From Spinellus fusiger (lineage: Eukaryota; Mucoromycota; Mucoromycetes; Mucorales; Phycomycetaceae), in the NCBI GenBank assembly GCA_025094145.1, contig JALLLS010000044.1, forward strand, positions 225,064 through 289,063: a DNA stretch of 64,000 bases, given 5' to 3'. Made by a program: the position numbers and the translations under genes. The notes beneath the pieces were generated by a model that had not been told where the DNA came from, did not search any database, and worked only from the letters and a program-made list of their open reading frames with translations. Of the stretch, positions 34,297 to 43,368 are shown piece after piece. The number at the start of each line of letters is the position of its first letter. Position 1 is the first letter of the stretch.

Positions 34297-35305
34297 TCAC
34301 AACCGAGTAGCACCAAGATGGGGTTCTTCTCCAACATGGGATGGATCTGTTGGATTCAAATGAAGAGAAGACACTTCATGGGCATTCTGGGCATCATGGA
34401 TATTTCCATAGGGAGTCTCAATACTTGTCATGTTGACAGCCTGATGGTATCCAGTGGCAGGTAAAGAAGGGTCATTCTCATTGTGTGGAATAGGCTGTGT
34501 ACTGTAAGGATTGTTTGGCTGAGAAGCGGTGGCATAAGGCATACCATCAAAGCGAGACTTGTGATCTGCCTTTTTTCCCTTTTTGTCTTTCTTGGTTGTA
34601 ACATTTCCATTTGTCTTTGAATCTCTGCAGCCACAAGTACCCACTGCGTTCAGTAAAAAGGCTAAGAAAAGAGATACAACAGCACCGATACAACACCACA
34701 TGGAGTTTCCAGGGATTGTTATCCAGTTTGTATCTGCGAGTCGAAGTACTTTTCCACCATGAATGGTAATAACAAGAGCAATAATCATGGCTGTTAAGGC
34801 AATCAAAAAGTTAATGAGAGTCAGACTGGACATTGAATAACCAAGGCTACGACGGCGCAAGAAGCAGACGGGTAGACTGGCCAGCCAGAGAAGAAGACTG
34901 AGACCACAAGTGATAAAGATCAGGATGAAAAGAGCCAAGAAGAGACCACTAGTGATGGTACTGTTGGTGACTGGCTCCATAACCATACTGATAACAGGGG
35001 TTTTTAACCAATTGTAGGCAGGTACAGGCCGTGAACATCCAGTGACGCTGCCGTCTACATCTCCCACACAGTAATTCCTATGTACTGTTGAATAGAAGAA
35101 CAACCCATTTAACTATTTTTATTATTGCTTACCATAAGTTAAAGTTGATGTATTTCTGCTGTGGCAGATTCAATGCCTGGCCTAAATACATATCGCGGAG
35201 AAAAGGTCGATTGTCCAATTGTCCGATTAAAATGAACAGCTCGAGTATAAACGCAAATAGCGTGAATAGAGAGGCAAGAAATGTTGAAATTGCAAAGCAA
35301 ATCAT
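34297..35305 (-). CDS. Sur7/PalI-family four-helix membrane protein
   Basis: Two exons, 35305-35133 and 35077-34297, with a 55-nt intron (GTAAGC donor, CATAG acceptor), giving 317 residues. Topology: TM1 at about 5-28, an extracellular loop with the NLW-NYCVGD...GCSRP cysteine motif typical of Sur7/Rim9-like proteins, then TM2-TM4 (about 95-205). A hydrophilic C-terminal tail of about 110 residues starts with a Lys-rich patch and is rich in Asn/Pro/His. Family members sit in the plasma membrane (eisosome-type domains or ambient-pH sensing); which of the two applies is not decided by sequence. The start at 35305 is preferred over an upstream in-frame ATG (35422) because a TATA box lies between them. 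Confidence 0.85.
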
Positions 35306-35364
35306 GGCAATTGAGATATAAGCAAGAGGAGTATAAGCGGTCGAATGGCATGAACAAGAGGTCC

Positions 35365-35371
35365 TTTTATA
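35365..35371 (-). promoter_or_regulatory. TATA box of the Sur7/PalI gene
   Basis: TATAAAA on the minus strand, 60 bp upstream of the ATG at 35305. It lies inside the longer upstream reading frame and therefore argues for the downstream start. Confidence 0.55.
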
Positions 35372-35863
35372 CTTGTGTACAGGATGAGAGTGAGCGGTCA
35401 CTGTTTCTCTCCTCTCATCCACTCACTCCACTCACTCTGCTCGGCTGTTTCATCATTGCTGAAGTACAAAACTCGCCAATTGAATTCACATGACAAAGAA
35501 GACCATGTCCGTTGCTCGTCCGCCCTAGGGATTACAAACCCTTTTTTTTCTCTAGCGGATTTTTCTAGCGTAGATCAATTCACTTGTGTTACTCAGTAGG
35601 TCGATCTCCGTGACTTTTTACTCTAGAGATCAGATATTGACACCTCAAAGCACAGACCGAAGCTACAAGCATTATGATATGCTATGTCTCATTCTTAAAT
35701 AGGTTGTTCTTTTTTCGATTATTTTTTCTAAAATTTTCTTTATGTATTTTATATAGTCGTCATTGATGTGTTTTAATCTTGTCTTGAATAGGGCAGAATT
35801 TGCTTGTGAATAGACTCTATCTTTTACTGCAGTGTAGAATAGCTCAGTCATTATTACTAGACC

Positions 35864-36079
35864 TAATAGTTATCCCACTTAATAACTATCCCACTTAATA
35901 GTTATCTCACTTAATAGTTATCTCACTTAATAACTATCTCACTTAATAGTTATCTCACTTAATAACTATCTCACTTAATAGTTATCTCACTTAATAACTA
36001 TCTCACTTAATAGTTATCCCACTTAATAGTTATCCCACTTAATAGTTGTCTCACTTAATAACTATCTCACTTAATAGTC
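35864..36079. repeat. 16-bp minisatellite with regularly spaced GATA motifs
   Basis: Thirteen tandem units of 16 bp of the form CACTTAATARYTATCY, the central dinucleotide switching between GT and AC (AATAGTTATC or AATAACTATC). Twelve units contain TATC (GATA on the other strand), so the motif recurs every 16 bp. The array ends about 230 bp before the CDC73 start codon. It could be a cluster of GATA-factor sites or just a simple repeat. Confidence 0.85.
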
Positions 36080-36254
36080 ATCGTCATCTATAAATAAACA
36101 CAACCTGGAATGGTCATCATTCAATTCAAAACTTTCTCAAATCTTATCTGCCATAACCATATATCAATAAATTCTTTACTAGAAATATCCTACACCCACA
36201 CACCCATTTTTTTTCTTCATTTTCTAAGTGAGCAGATGTGACTGCTATTCATCC

Positions 36255-36305
36255 ATGGACTTGACTCTAGCAAAGAGCCTTACCTCAGCACGGAAGTCCT
36301 ACTGA
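36255..36305 (+). promoter_or_regulatory. Upstream ORF in the CDC73 leader
   Basis: An ATG at 36255 opens a 16-codon frame ending in TGA at 36303-36305, seven bases before the CDC73 ATG and out of frame with it. If included in the transcript it would reduce or regulate Cdc73 translation. Confidence 0.4.
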
Positions 36306-36312
36306 TTCCGCC

Positions 36313-37992
36313 ATGGCTCCCGTCTCACAACAGCCACTTACACTCCTACGTGACTATACAAGAAACAACAAGTCTGTCATTCTCCTCGATGCGACTGGAC
36401 AGGTGGTGACGAGTGTAGCTGATGCAACCACAGTACAGTTTGGAGACCATTCATTCTTACGTCAAGTTCCTACCCACTTTAAAAAGAGTGTTCATGGCGA
36501 CGACACTTACACACTTGACACGCTTATCTATCTTGTTCAGAATGCACAACTCGATAACAGTGCTTACATTAAAGAAGGCCGCCTGCGCAATATTGAGCAT
36601 GTGTCTATTATTGATAAAAAGAAGATTCTTGATTACCTGACAGGTCGGCTAGAAAGTCTTCCTAATGTCGAAGAAAGCAAAACAGGTATACCTCCCAGTC
36701 TCCCATGTCTTTTTATTATGAGAATGAGAATGAGAATGAGAATTAAAAAAAAAGAAAGAAAGAAAGAGGGACTCACCTTGACCTGTCTTTGTAGAGAAGC
36801 GTGCTCTCACAGAAACAGCAGAAGCCAATGCTCATAAAAAAGTGCGTGTTATGGATGATGAGGAGTTTGTTAGAAAAGTAGCAGCAAGAGAACGGGAATG
36901 TACAACAAGGTCTTCTATTCTTAAAGGAAAAAAGGCAAGACAAAGTTCATATTATTGTTACTATTAATGTTTATGCTCTGACATTGGTCTCTTTATAGAA
37001 CTTTGACCATGTTGTTACTCTAGCACAGACACTGATTCTCGGTAAAGAAGTGCCTCATGCCAATCCAGCAGCATCAGTAAAACCAGGAGGTATACTAACA
37101 TCAATTGCTTATGGTGTTAAAGTCTTGTGCCGTACGTAGCTCGTTCTTCTACCGCCTCTTCTCTTACCAAAATATCCCTGCCTGCTAAAGTGAGTGGGAC
37201 GCATGCAAGGAATGCCAAGTTATCTAGCAAAGGTAACCGCCCCTTTTCTTTTTCTTTTTCTTTCTTTTTTTTCCCCTCTCTTTGAAGAGAAGAGAAGACT
37301 GATGCTATTGTTTCTTCTCATGTATAGATAAAATCCCTATTATTATTGTTCCAGCAGCACCCACTGCTAAATTCACACTGTTTAATATTAAGCAGTTCCT
37401 TGAGGATCAAGTGTAAGGAATCGAGTCAAAGAGAGAAAGAGACTGATGAACGAATAGCTATATAGATTCACAGGAATTAAGAGAGTCTGGTATTAAGAAA
37501 CCAGAACGAGTGACAGTAGAGAGAAAAAAGGCCAATGGACAAGTTGTGCCTTACTATGTTGTAGATTCAGTGACAGGATTTAAGCAGAGTGACTGGTAAA
37601 CAGAACAGAAAAGAGGCAGCCATTGATCCTTGTATTTAGGGATCGAGTCTCTTGTGTGTTTGTGACTGGACAGCAGTGGCAGTTCAAGGGATGGAAGTGG
37701 GAGCGACCTGTTGAGCTGTTTAACCAAGGCAAGTGACTGTCCAGAAAGAGAGTCTTATAGTGAATGAGGATAGTCAAGGGAATCTATCCAAAGTGGAATA
37801 CAGACAAGACAGTGGGTGCTGCTGCTAGTTGGGCTGTGGCAGATCTCAATGTAAGTGATAGAACTACAACAAGATTAGCTGAGGTGATAGATTCATAGAC
37901 ACAAACGCCATATGGACAAGGCAGCTGTTTCTCAGTTCTGGGATATGATGGACAATTACAATGCCAACAGTCGTCCTTATCTAAACTACTAA
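36313..37992 (+). CDS. CDC73: Cdc73/parafibromin, Paf1 complex subunit
   Basis: Nine exons: 36313-36685, 36795-36934, 36999-37089, 37140-37232, 37328-37410, 37474-37595, 37640-37728, 37774-37850 and 37891-37992, giving 389 residues. Cdc73 belongs to the Paf1 complex, which travels with RNA polymerase II and promotes histone modification and elongation. The N-terminal domain has TLLRDYTRN and YTLDTLIYLV, matching parafibromin. The C-terminal Ras-like fold has KIPIIIVPAAPTAKFTLFNI, CVFVTGQQWQFKGWKW and a C-terminal HKRHMDKAAVSQFW. Introns 2 and 7 use GC donors (GCAAGA, GCAAGT). The length matches yeast Cdc73. A minisatellite and a short uORF precede it; it converges with MPP6. Confidence 0.93.
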
Positions 37993-38062
37993 TGAGGGTG
38001 GATAAGCAGAGAATAAACCATTTTTATATAAAGAAGAGGGAGATGAGTATTTATCTATTTAA

Positions 38063-38130
38063 TTATCTACTTACCTAACTACCTAACTACCTAACTACCT
38101 AACTATCTAACTATCTAACTATCTAGCTAC
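38063..38130. repeat. CTAACTAC-type short tandem repeat
   Basis: Eight-base repeats of CTAMCTAA form in the 228-bp gap between the convergent CDC73 and MPP6 genes. Likely neutral. Confidence 0.6.
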
Positions 38131-38219
38131 ATGAACTCCTTCATTGACCCACCAACACACTCTACTATAACCATAAGAATAGCAGAATACATATATTAAC
38201 AGTGTAAAGTATTATATTT

Positions 38220-38888
38220 CTATTTTGGCTTCATAAATCCTTGAGTCTCTTGTTCTTGTCTTTTTCTTTTTTTAATCTTGTCTGGTTGGTCACTCTTCCC
38301 CTTACGCTTGTGTTTACGTGCAGGATCTCTTAAAGTAGCTGCCTGTCTTCCCATTTGTGCGTCTGTCATCCCACTTACACTCTCTACTGCTTCCTCTCTC
38401 TTCAATCTTTCTGCCTTGACACCGTCTTCTATGGAGGACTAGAAATGCACCAACAAAAATATTAGCCAGTCTATAGTAACCACCACTCATGTGTAGCCAT
38501 TGTCCCTTATCTATAGTAACTACCGCAAACACTTACCTCCATCTCCTTATTGAACTCTTTAAATGACGCTCTTCCAAGACTGGACACTGTAGAGAAGGCA
38601 AGAAAACTAGGCTGGTAGTCTATACGAACAGAGCTATTATGTGTAAGATGTATGTAACTTTATCCACCTACGGCTTCAGACTATCGGTTGTGTCGTAGTC
38701 CAATGACCACTCAGCTTCTGATATAATGCGTTTTCGCTCTTTCTCAAGTTCCTCCTGCATCTCTTTCTCCATGGATCGTTGCATGAACTATTGTCTAGTC
38801 TTAGTGCAATTTTAATTATGTCTCTACTTGCCTTCATACCCAGCAGTCTGCTGGAAGGCTGTTTTCCTTTCACTTCTTTATCTTTCAT
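38220..38888 (-). CDS. MPP6: MPP6-like nuclear exosome cofactor
   Basis: Four exons on the minus strand: 38888-38832, 38787-38672, 38633-38537 and 38438-38220, giving 162 residues (human MPP6 is similar in length). MPP6 binds the RNA exosome and helps recruit the Mtr4 helicase. Diagnostic motifs are SSRLLGMK-FMQRSMEKE at the N terminus, RKRIISEAEWSLD, LGRASFKEFNKEME in the middle (the GR-SF-FN block), a Lys/Arg-rich tail, and the C-terminal FMKPK. Intron 1 is only 44 nt and uses a GC donor (GCAAGT). The first ATG upstream of the conserved block is 38888. Confidence 0.85.
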
Positions 38889-39239
38889 AGTGTTCTTTAT
38901 GGGATAAACAGACACTGTAAATACAAGATTTCTTGCTCCTGATGAATGCAGTCACATAGCAGTGGTGACTGGCCAATGGGGGAGTAGGCATAGACTAGTA
39001 TAGATTCAAGAGCAAGAGATTCTTCTGTCTGTTTGCCATTGAATTTGTTTCTTTGATCCAGTCCTGCAGGGCTTTTGATGGAATACAAAAGCAGATCTAC
39101 AAGTGGATCTAGACATAGTTTGATGGCTCCATTGTATCCATGCTAAGATAATAATAATAAGAAAGTCCTTTTGGTTGTCCTACTAGTGAGATGTTGCCTT
39201 TCTCCATCCTTCTAATAAGCTGTACTTGTTGATAGTATT
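38889..39239. other. Upstream region of MPP6, no certain gene
   Basis: A minus-strand frame (about 39140-38897) is open and moderately protein-like but begins without an ATG. It could be an unrelated exon or chance. Confidence 0.3.
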
Positions 39240-39445
39240 ACAAATTAAGAAGTATTTGATCCCTAGCGTATTAATATATGCTTTTGGAAGAGATTTCTAT
39301 TGTAATTTTACATAGACTAATGTATCATATAGAAAAATTATATAAGCTCTCTGTCTATTAGATACAAAATGGCTTTGCGAAATATATTTCTTATATTACA
39401 AACACATCTTCTGTTTCTGATTTTTTGAACACTATAATTGAAGTT
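39240..39445. repeat. Dispersed ~200-bp repeat, copy 1
   Basis: Matches 53470-53685 in the same orientation over about 200 bp (shared GTATTTGATCCCT near the left end and TTCTGATTTTTTGAAC at the right). Non-coding; probably a short non-autonomous element. The second copy carries an extra hairpin arm. Confidence 0.65.
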
Positions 39446-39775
39446 ATTGGCTTCCATACAAAGAAGAAAAGAGCTGTTGTATAATAGTCATGTGTGCATT
39501 TATATTATCTTATATCTAGTATTATCATATCATTACCTATTATTAAGATAGAGTCGTTTATATACTCTTCTTGGATGATATTTAACTGGGGCATTGGGTT
39601 ATATATATTAGTAGATGGATAAACAGTCATAAATGTCTATTAACAGACACAGAAGATGTTGAAAAATACTATCACACCCAATTGAATCTAATACTTGCTG
39701 AATACTTGATAAAAAAAAAGTACTCTTTTTGCATAAAACTCTTATTCTTTCTAAATACATTATTTTCAGAAAGTA

Positions 39776-39894
39776 CACTCTTTCCGGAAATTATTGGTAC
39801 AAAAAAAAATCAGTATAAAAGTGCACTAATTTTCACAACTATTTTTGCACCAAATTGATTTTTATTTTTGCACCAATAATTTCCGGAAAGAGTG
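39776..39894. mobile_element. 119-bp MITE with Tc1-type ends
   Basis: Near-perfect inverted ends CACTCTTTCCGGAAATTATT... (39776 onward, and inverted ending at 39894), flanked by TA at 39774-39775 and 39895-39896. No coding capacity. The ends resemble those of the element at the palindrome centre (CACTATTTTCGGAAAG), suggesting a common transposase. Confidence 0.8.
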
Positions 39895-40189
39895 TATGTG
39901 TAATGTGGAAAGTGGGAACAGATGCACCCTTTACATCTTTGAGAAATATATCTTATAATTCTAAACAGTACAGTTTTTTGCTTAAAGATCTCAAACAATA
40001 GAAAATATCTTTTTATTCTAAATATTATTAAACCAATACAATATGTTAGATAGATATTCAGAAACTCATACTCGTGGAGAATAGGATAAGGCAAAAGATA
40101 GAAGATTATGGGGTATTTAATGCCTGTTTACAGCTAGATTAGAGTTGACTGTGATTGTGAGTGTAGTTGTAATAAAGCCCACAGTTTAA

Positions 40190-41344
40190 GATATTATCAG
40201 AGATATCAAAGAACGTGGTTCACCATTGCGTTTAAAGAGTCATGGAAAACATAAAAAAGTGAATGAGAGGAAACTTAGACACCCGGAAAAGGTCATTAGA
40301 GAGGACCCATTTGCCCCATACAATCAGCTGAAATTAGAAATGTTGAATATTCAGGTTGATGTATGTAGAAACACCATGATCAGGTACTGCAATCAGCTAG
40401 GGTTCGGATCTTTTTCTGTAGATCACAAGGAAGTCTTGACTGAAAAACACAATAAGAAACGGGTTTATTGGGCTAAAGAACATATCAATTGTACAAACGA
40501 CCAGTGGAAAGGTGTTATCTGGTCTGATGAGTCCAGGTACACCGTGGAAGATAACAACGGAAGTGCCTGTGTCATCAGAAAGGTTGGAGAAAGGTATGAT
40601 CCTAATCATAGTATTCCAACAACAAAGTTTGGTGGCGGAGGAGTCATACTTTGGAGCTGTTTTTGGGTGCGTTGAATTAGTTCATTAGTGTTGTATCCAG
40701 GGTTAATACAGAGACATGTCTAACATAAATAGCACCAATCAATTGTATTAACACTGATAAGTAATCAGGGTCATGTGTGTAGACTCAACTACAAGAAGTA
40801 CATAAGTTTAACTATGGCAATTGATTAATATATAAAGAATTGTCTATTCCACCAAATAAAAGCAATCTATTCTTGGATAAAGTCTTGTCATCACTCAGTC
40901 TCTTTATTCTTTAGTTTGGATAAAACAATTAGTATTTGTTGATAGCACTGTAAACCAAGACGAATATATAAAAATTCTGGCTGGTGAGTTCTATCCTTGG
41001 TACATTGACTTGTATCAGAAAGAGGATAGGGAGTTTCTGTTAAAATTAAATGGTGTTATCTATCATACTGGGGCTTATGTCAGATGGTGAAGAGACACAT
41101 CAAATTAGGGTACTTTGATTACTATCATGCAAAATCCTGACTTAACTCCAATTGAACACATCTGGTGGGCCTTGGAAAGACCAATTGAAGAAAGGGTATC
41201 TATCACCAATTCAGAAGGTTTGAAGACTCTACTTGCAGAGGAATGGGAAATACTTGGTATTGAACTTGCATAACAATAAATTCAAAGTATGACAAATAGA
41301 TGCCATGCAATCATTGATGTCAAAGGATACCATACAAAGTATTA
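40190..41344 (+). pseudogene. Tc1 transposase relic split by a solo LTR
   Basis: An open piece at 40226-40675 covers the second half of the paired-like domain and VIWSDESRYT, KFGGGGVILW. A 239-bp LTR then interrupts it, and homology resumes at 40933 (LVFVDSTVNQDEYIKIL). Later motifs are broken: the expected second Asp reads LLKLNGVIYHTG (Asp to Asn), while DLTPIEHIWW still has the Glu. The 3' flank to about 41530 matches the copy at 53765-53932. Clearly dead. Confidence 0.85.
40689..40927. repeat. Solo LTR with 5-bp target duplication
   Basis: A 239-bp segment beginning TGTTGTATCC and ending GGATAAAACA, inverted to each other at nine of ten positions. It is flanked by ATTAG at 40684-40688 and 40928-40932. 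Internally there are TATAAAG (about 40839) and AATAAAAGC (about 40855). TG...CA ends and a 5-bp duplication are the marks of an LTR retrotransposon reduced by recombination to a single LTR. It is not the same family as the LTR at 24717. Confidence 0.9.
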
Positions 41345-42057
41345 TTTTCTATTAATTTTCTATTTTTGATAAATAAAAGATGTTGGGCTTTGGTGTACTA
41401 AAGTTTGAAGCTTCTATATCAAATGTGGAGTTTTTATTTATTTATTAAATATCAAACATGTCCTATCTATTTCGTCCTGAAATCTATTTTCAAAAGTATT
41501 ATATTCAATTGTGTGTGGCTGTAGATACTTCATCTAAATAACAATTGAGCTTCTTATTCCATTATCATACCAACCATAGATACTATTTTATAATACGGTG
41601 TATTAGGTGATAGTCATTAAACAACTGAAAAATATAGTATTTACAGTATAAATTATATCTTTTTTTCTACTATTATTAACACCTGTTCACGTGTATTAAT
41701 ATGTATCCATAGTCTTAATTAGTTCTTTAATTCTCTATATTTATCTAGACCAACTCAAATAGAATATTTTCTTTAGAATTTATCTCTATCTATCTATCCA
41801 TTCAATGAAAGGAGATACTTTTAGTACTAGTAACTAGTAATAAAAAGAATATCTATATAAATACCTCCAATACACATACACTTATGTATGATAAGAAGCA
41901 AAGGTAACACTATAGTCACTATTTCATAGGGGTCTTCTTTGTCTTTATAGTATAATTTGAACATGCAAAGACTGTATTTATTCTTAGTTTATTACTCTGA
42001 ATTCATATTAGACATCAAACCATCATTGATGGAATACCACTTTAATGCTTAGATTCT

Positions 42058-43368
42058 TCAGGGGAAGAGCTTGAATTTCTTCATCATCTTATAGAAGGTG
42101 GTCTTACAAACTCGATTAATCATCCTCATACGAAACCCTTCTGCTATCCGTAGTGGGTTGTGATCCACCTTATGAATTAACTCCAACTCGTCTTCTTCAT
42201 TCATCATCGACTCTTTCTTTATATCTTCATTCATCATCGACTCTTTCTTTATGTCTTCTTCATTCATCATCGACTCCCTTTCTGTGTTTTCTTCAATAAT
42301 TATCAACTCCCTTTCTGTATCTTCTTCGATCATCATTGACTCTCTTTCTGTGTTTTCATCGATCATCATTGACTCTCTTTCCATGTCCACTGGCCCCACG
42401 GAGAACATATTTTCTCTGAACTTCTTCAAGACCACTGAAACAGTTGATGGACAAGTACCAATCATAGCAGCAATCTCTTTTTGCTTAAGACCATTGACCT
42501 TGTACTCATGCAGAATGGTCTTGCGCATGTTGTCGTCCACCGGTTTCCCTTTTTTACGAGGCTTATAGGTACCTCCATTCCCTGCAGAATATTCACTCAG
42601 GACTCTGGAAACAGTTTCTTTACTAATACCAATCTTGGTGGCAATCTCCTTTTGCTTATGGCTATTCACTTTGTACTCATGGATAGTATCCTTGCGTATT
42701 GTGTCATTCACTAGTTTCTTTTCTCCAACAGGATCTGCGCTTTCACTACTGATGAGAGCATATTTCTTCAAGATATTGGAAACAGTCGGTTGGTTAGTGC
42801 CCACCATGGCAGCTATTTTTGCTTGAGTGAGGCCATTGACCTTGCTCTCATGTATAATAGTGTTGCACATCTTCTCATCGACGGGTTTCCATCTGTTAAG
42901 AGGTTTACGGATCTTCTTGTCTGTGATTGTGTTTTCCTTCAAGACTTTCCTAACAGTCCATTGACTCGTACCCACAATGGCAGCAATCTGCACATTGGTG
43001 AGGCCATTGGCATTGCTCTCATGGAGGATGATCTTGCGCATGTCCTCATCAATAGTTTTCTTTCTTTCATCACTGGTGTGATTCATTTCAGTAATGGAGG
43101 GAAGTTTGGTCAAGGATCTCGAAACAGTCGCTGTGCTAATGCCAATCTTGGCAGCAATCTCTTTTATGGTGAGACCATTGGCATCACGCTCATATAGAAT
43201 GGCGTTACGCCTGCTTTCATTGTCGCTATTTCTTTTTCTTCCGAGATGTAAATAGTGGTTTTCAATATTAAGGGGTTTTCTGACAGTGTTTGTTATACTG
43301 GCAGTGGCTGTTGGATTACTTTTTGTTTTTTTCTTGGTGCTGGGTTTTTTCTTGGTGATGACAGACAT
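42058..43368 (-). CDS. Protein with five tandem transposase-type HTH domains
   Basis: Uninterrupted 436-residue ORF from the ATG at 43368. After a Lys/Thr/Ser-rich head there are five copies of a helix-turn-helix at about residues 50-90, 107-147, 163-203, 220-260 and 277-317, a period of about 57 residues. The consensus core is HE-KVNGLTQKEIAAMIGT followed by TVS-VLKKY. This is the same first HTH found once in the Tc1 transposase at 12529. An acidic repeat of 10-11 residues (ERESMMIEED-like) fills 328-393. The C terminus (403-436) ends CKTTFYKMMKKFKLF, resembling the second HTH helix of the same transposases (STFERMMKKIGL). The protein ends exactly where the catalytic domain would begin, so it cannot transpose. 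Likely a domesticated multivalent DNA-binding protein. Function unknown. Confidence 0.85.
   Translation of the reverse strand: MSVITKKKPSTKKKTKSNPTATASITNTVRKPLNIENHYLHLGRKRNSDNESRRNAILYERDANGLTIKEIAAKIGISTATVSRSLTKLPSITEMNHTSDERKKTIDEDMRKIILHESNANGLTNVQIAAIVGTSQWTVRKVLKENTITDKKIRKPLNRWKPVDEKMCNTIIHESKVNGLTQAKIAAMVGTNQPTVSNILKKYALISSESADPVGEKKLVNDTIRKDTIHEYKVNSHKQKEIATKIGISKETVSRVLSEYSAGNGGTYKPRKKGKPVDDNMRKTILHEYKVNGLKQKEIAAMIGTCPSTVSVVLKKFRENMFSVGPVDMERESMMIDENTERESMMIEEDTERELIIIEENTERESMMNEEDIKKESMMNEDIKKESMMNEEDELELIHKVDHNPLRIAEGFRMRMINRVCKTTFYKMMKKFKLFP

Noticed and set aside
35306..35422. Longer N terminus of the Sur7/PalI protein from the ATG at 35422
   Set aside because: A TATA box at 35365-35371 lies inside this stretch, and the added residues are not membrane-protein-like.
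35864..36079. Regular 16-bp array as a CRISPR array
   Set aside because: There are no spacers: the units are contiguous tandem repeats, and the genome is eukaryotic.
38897..39140. Minus-strand open frame upstream of MPP6
   Set aside because: No ATG in a usable position, no family resemblance and no clear splice link to MPP6.
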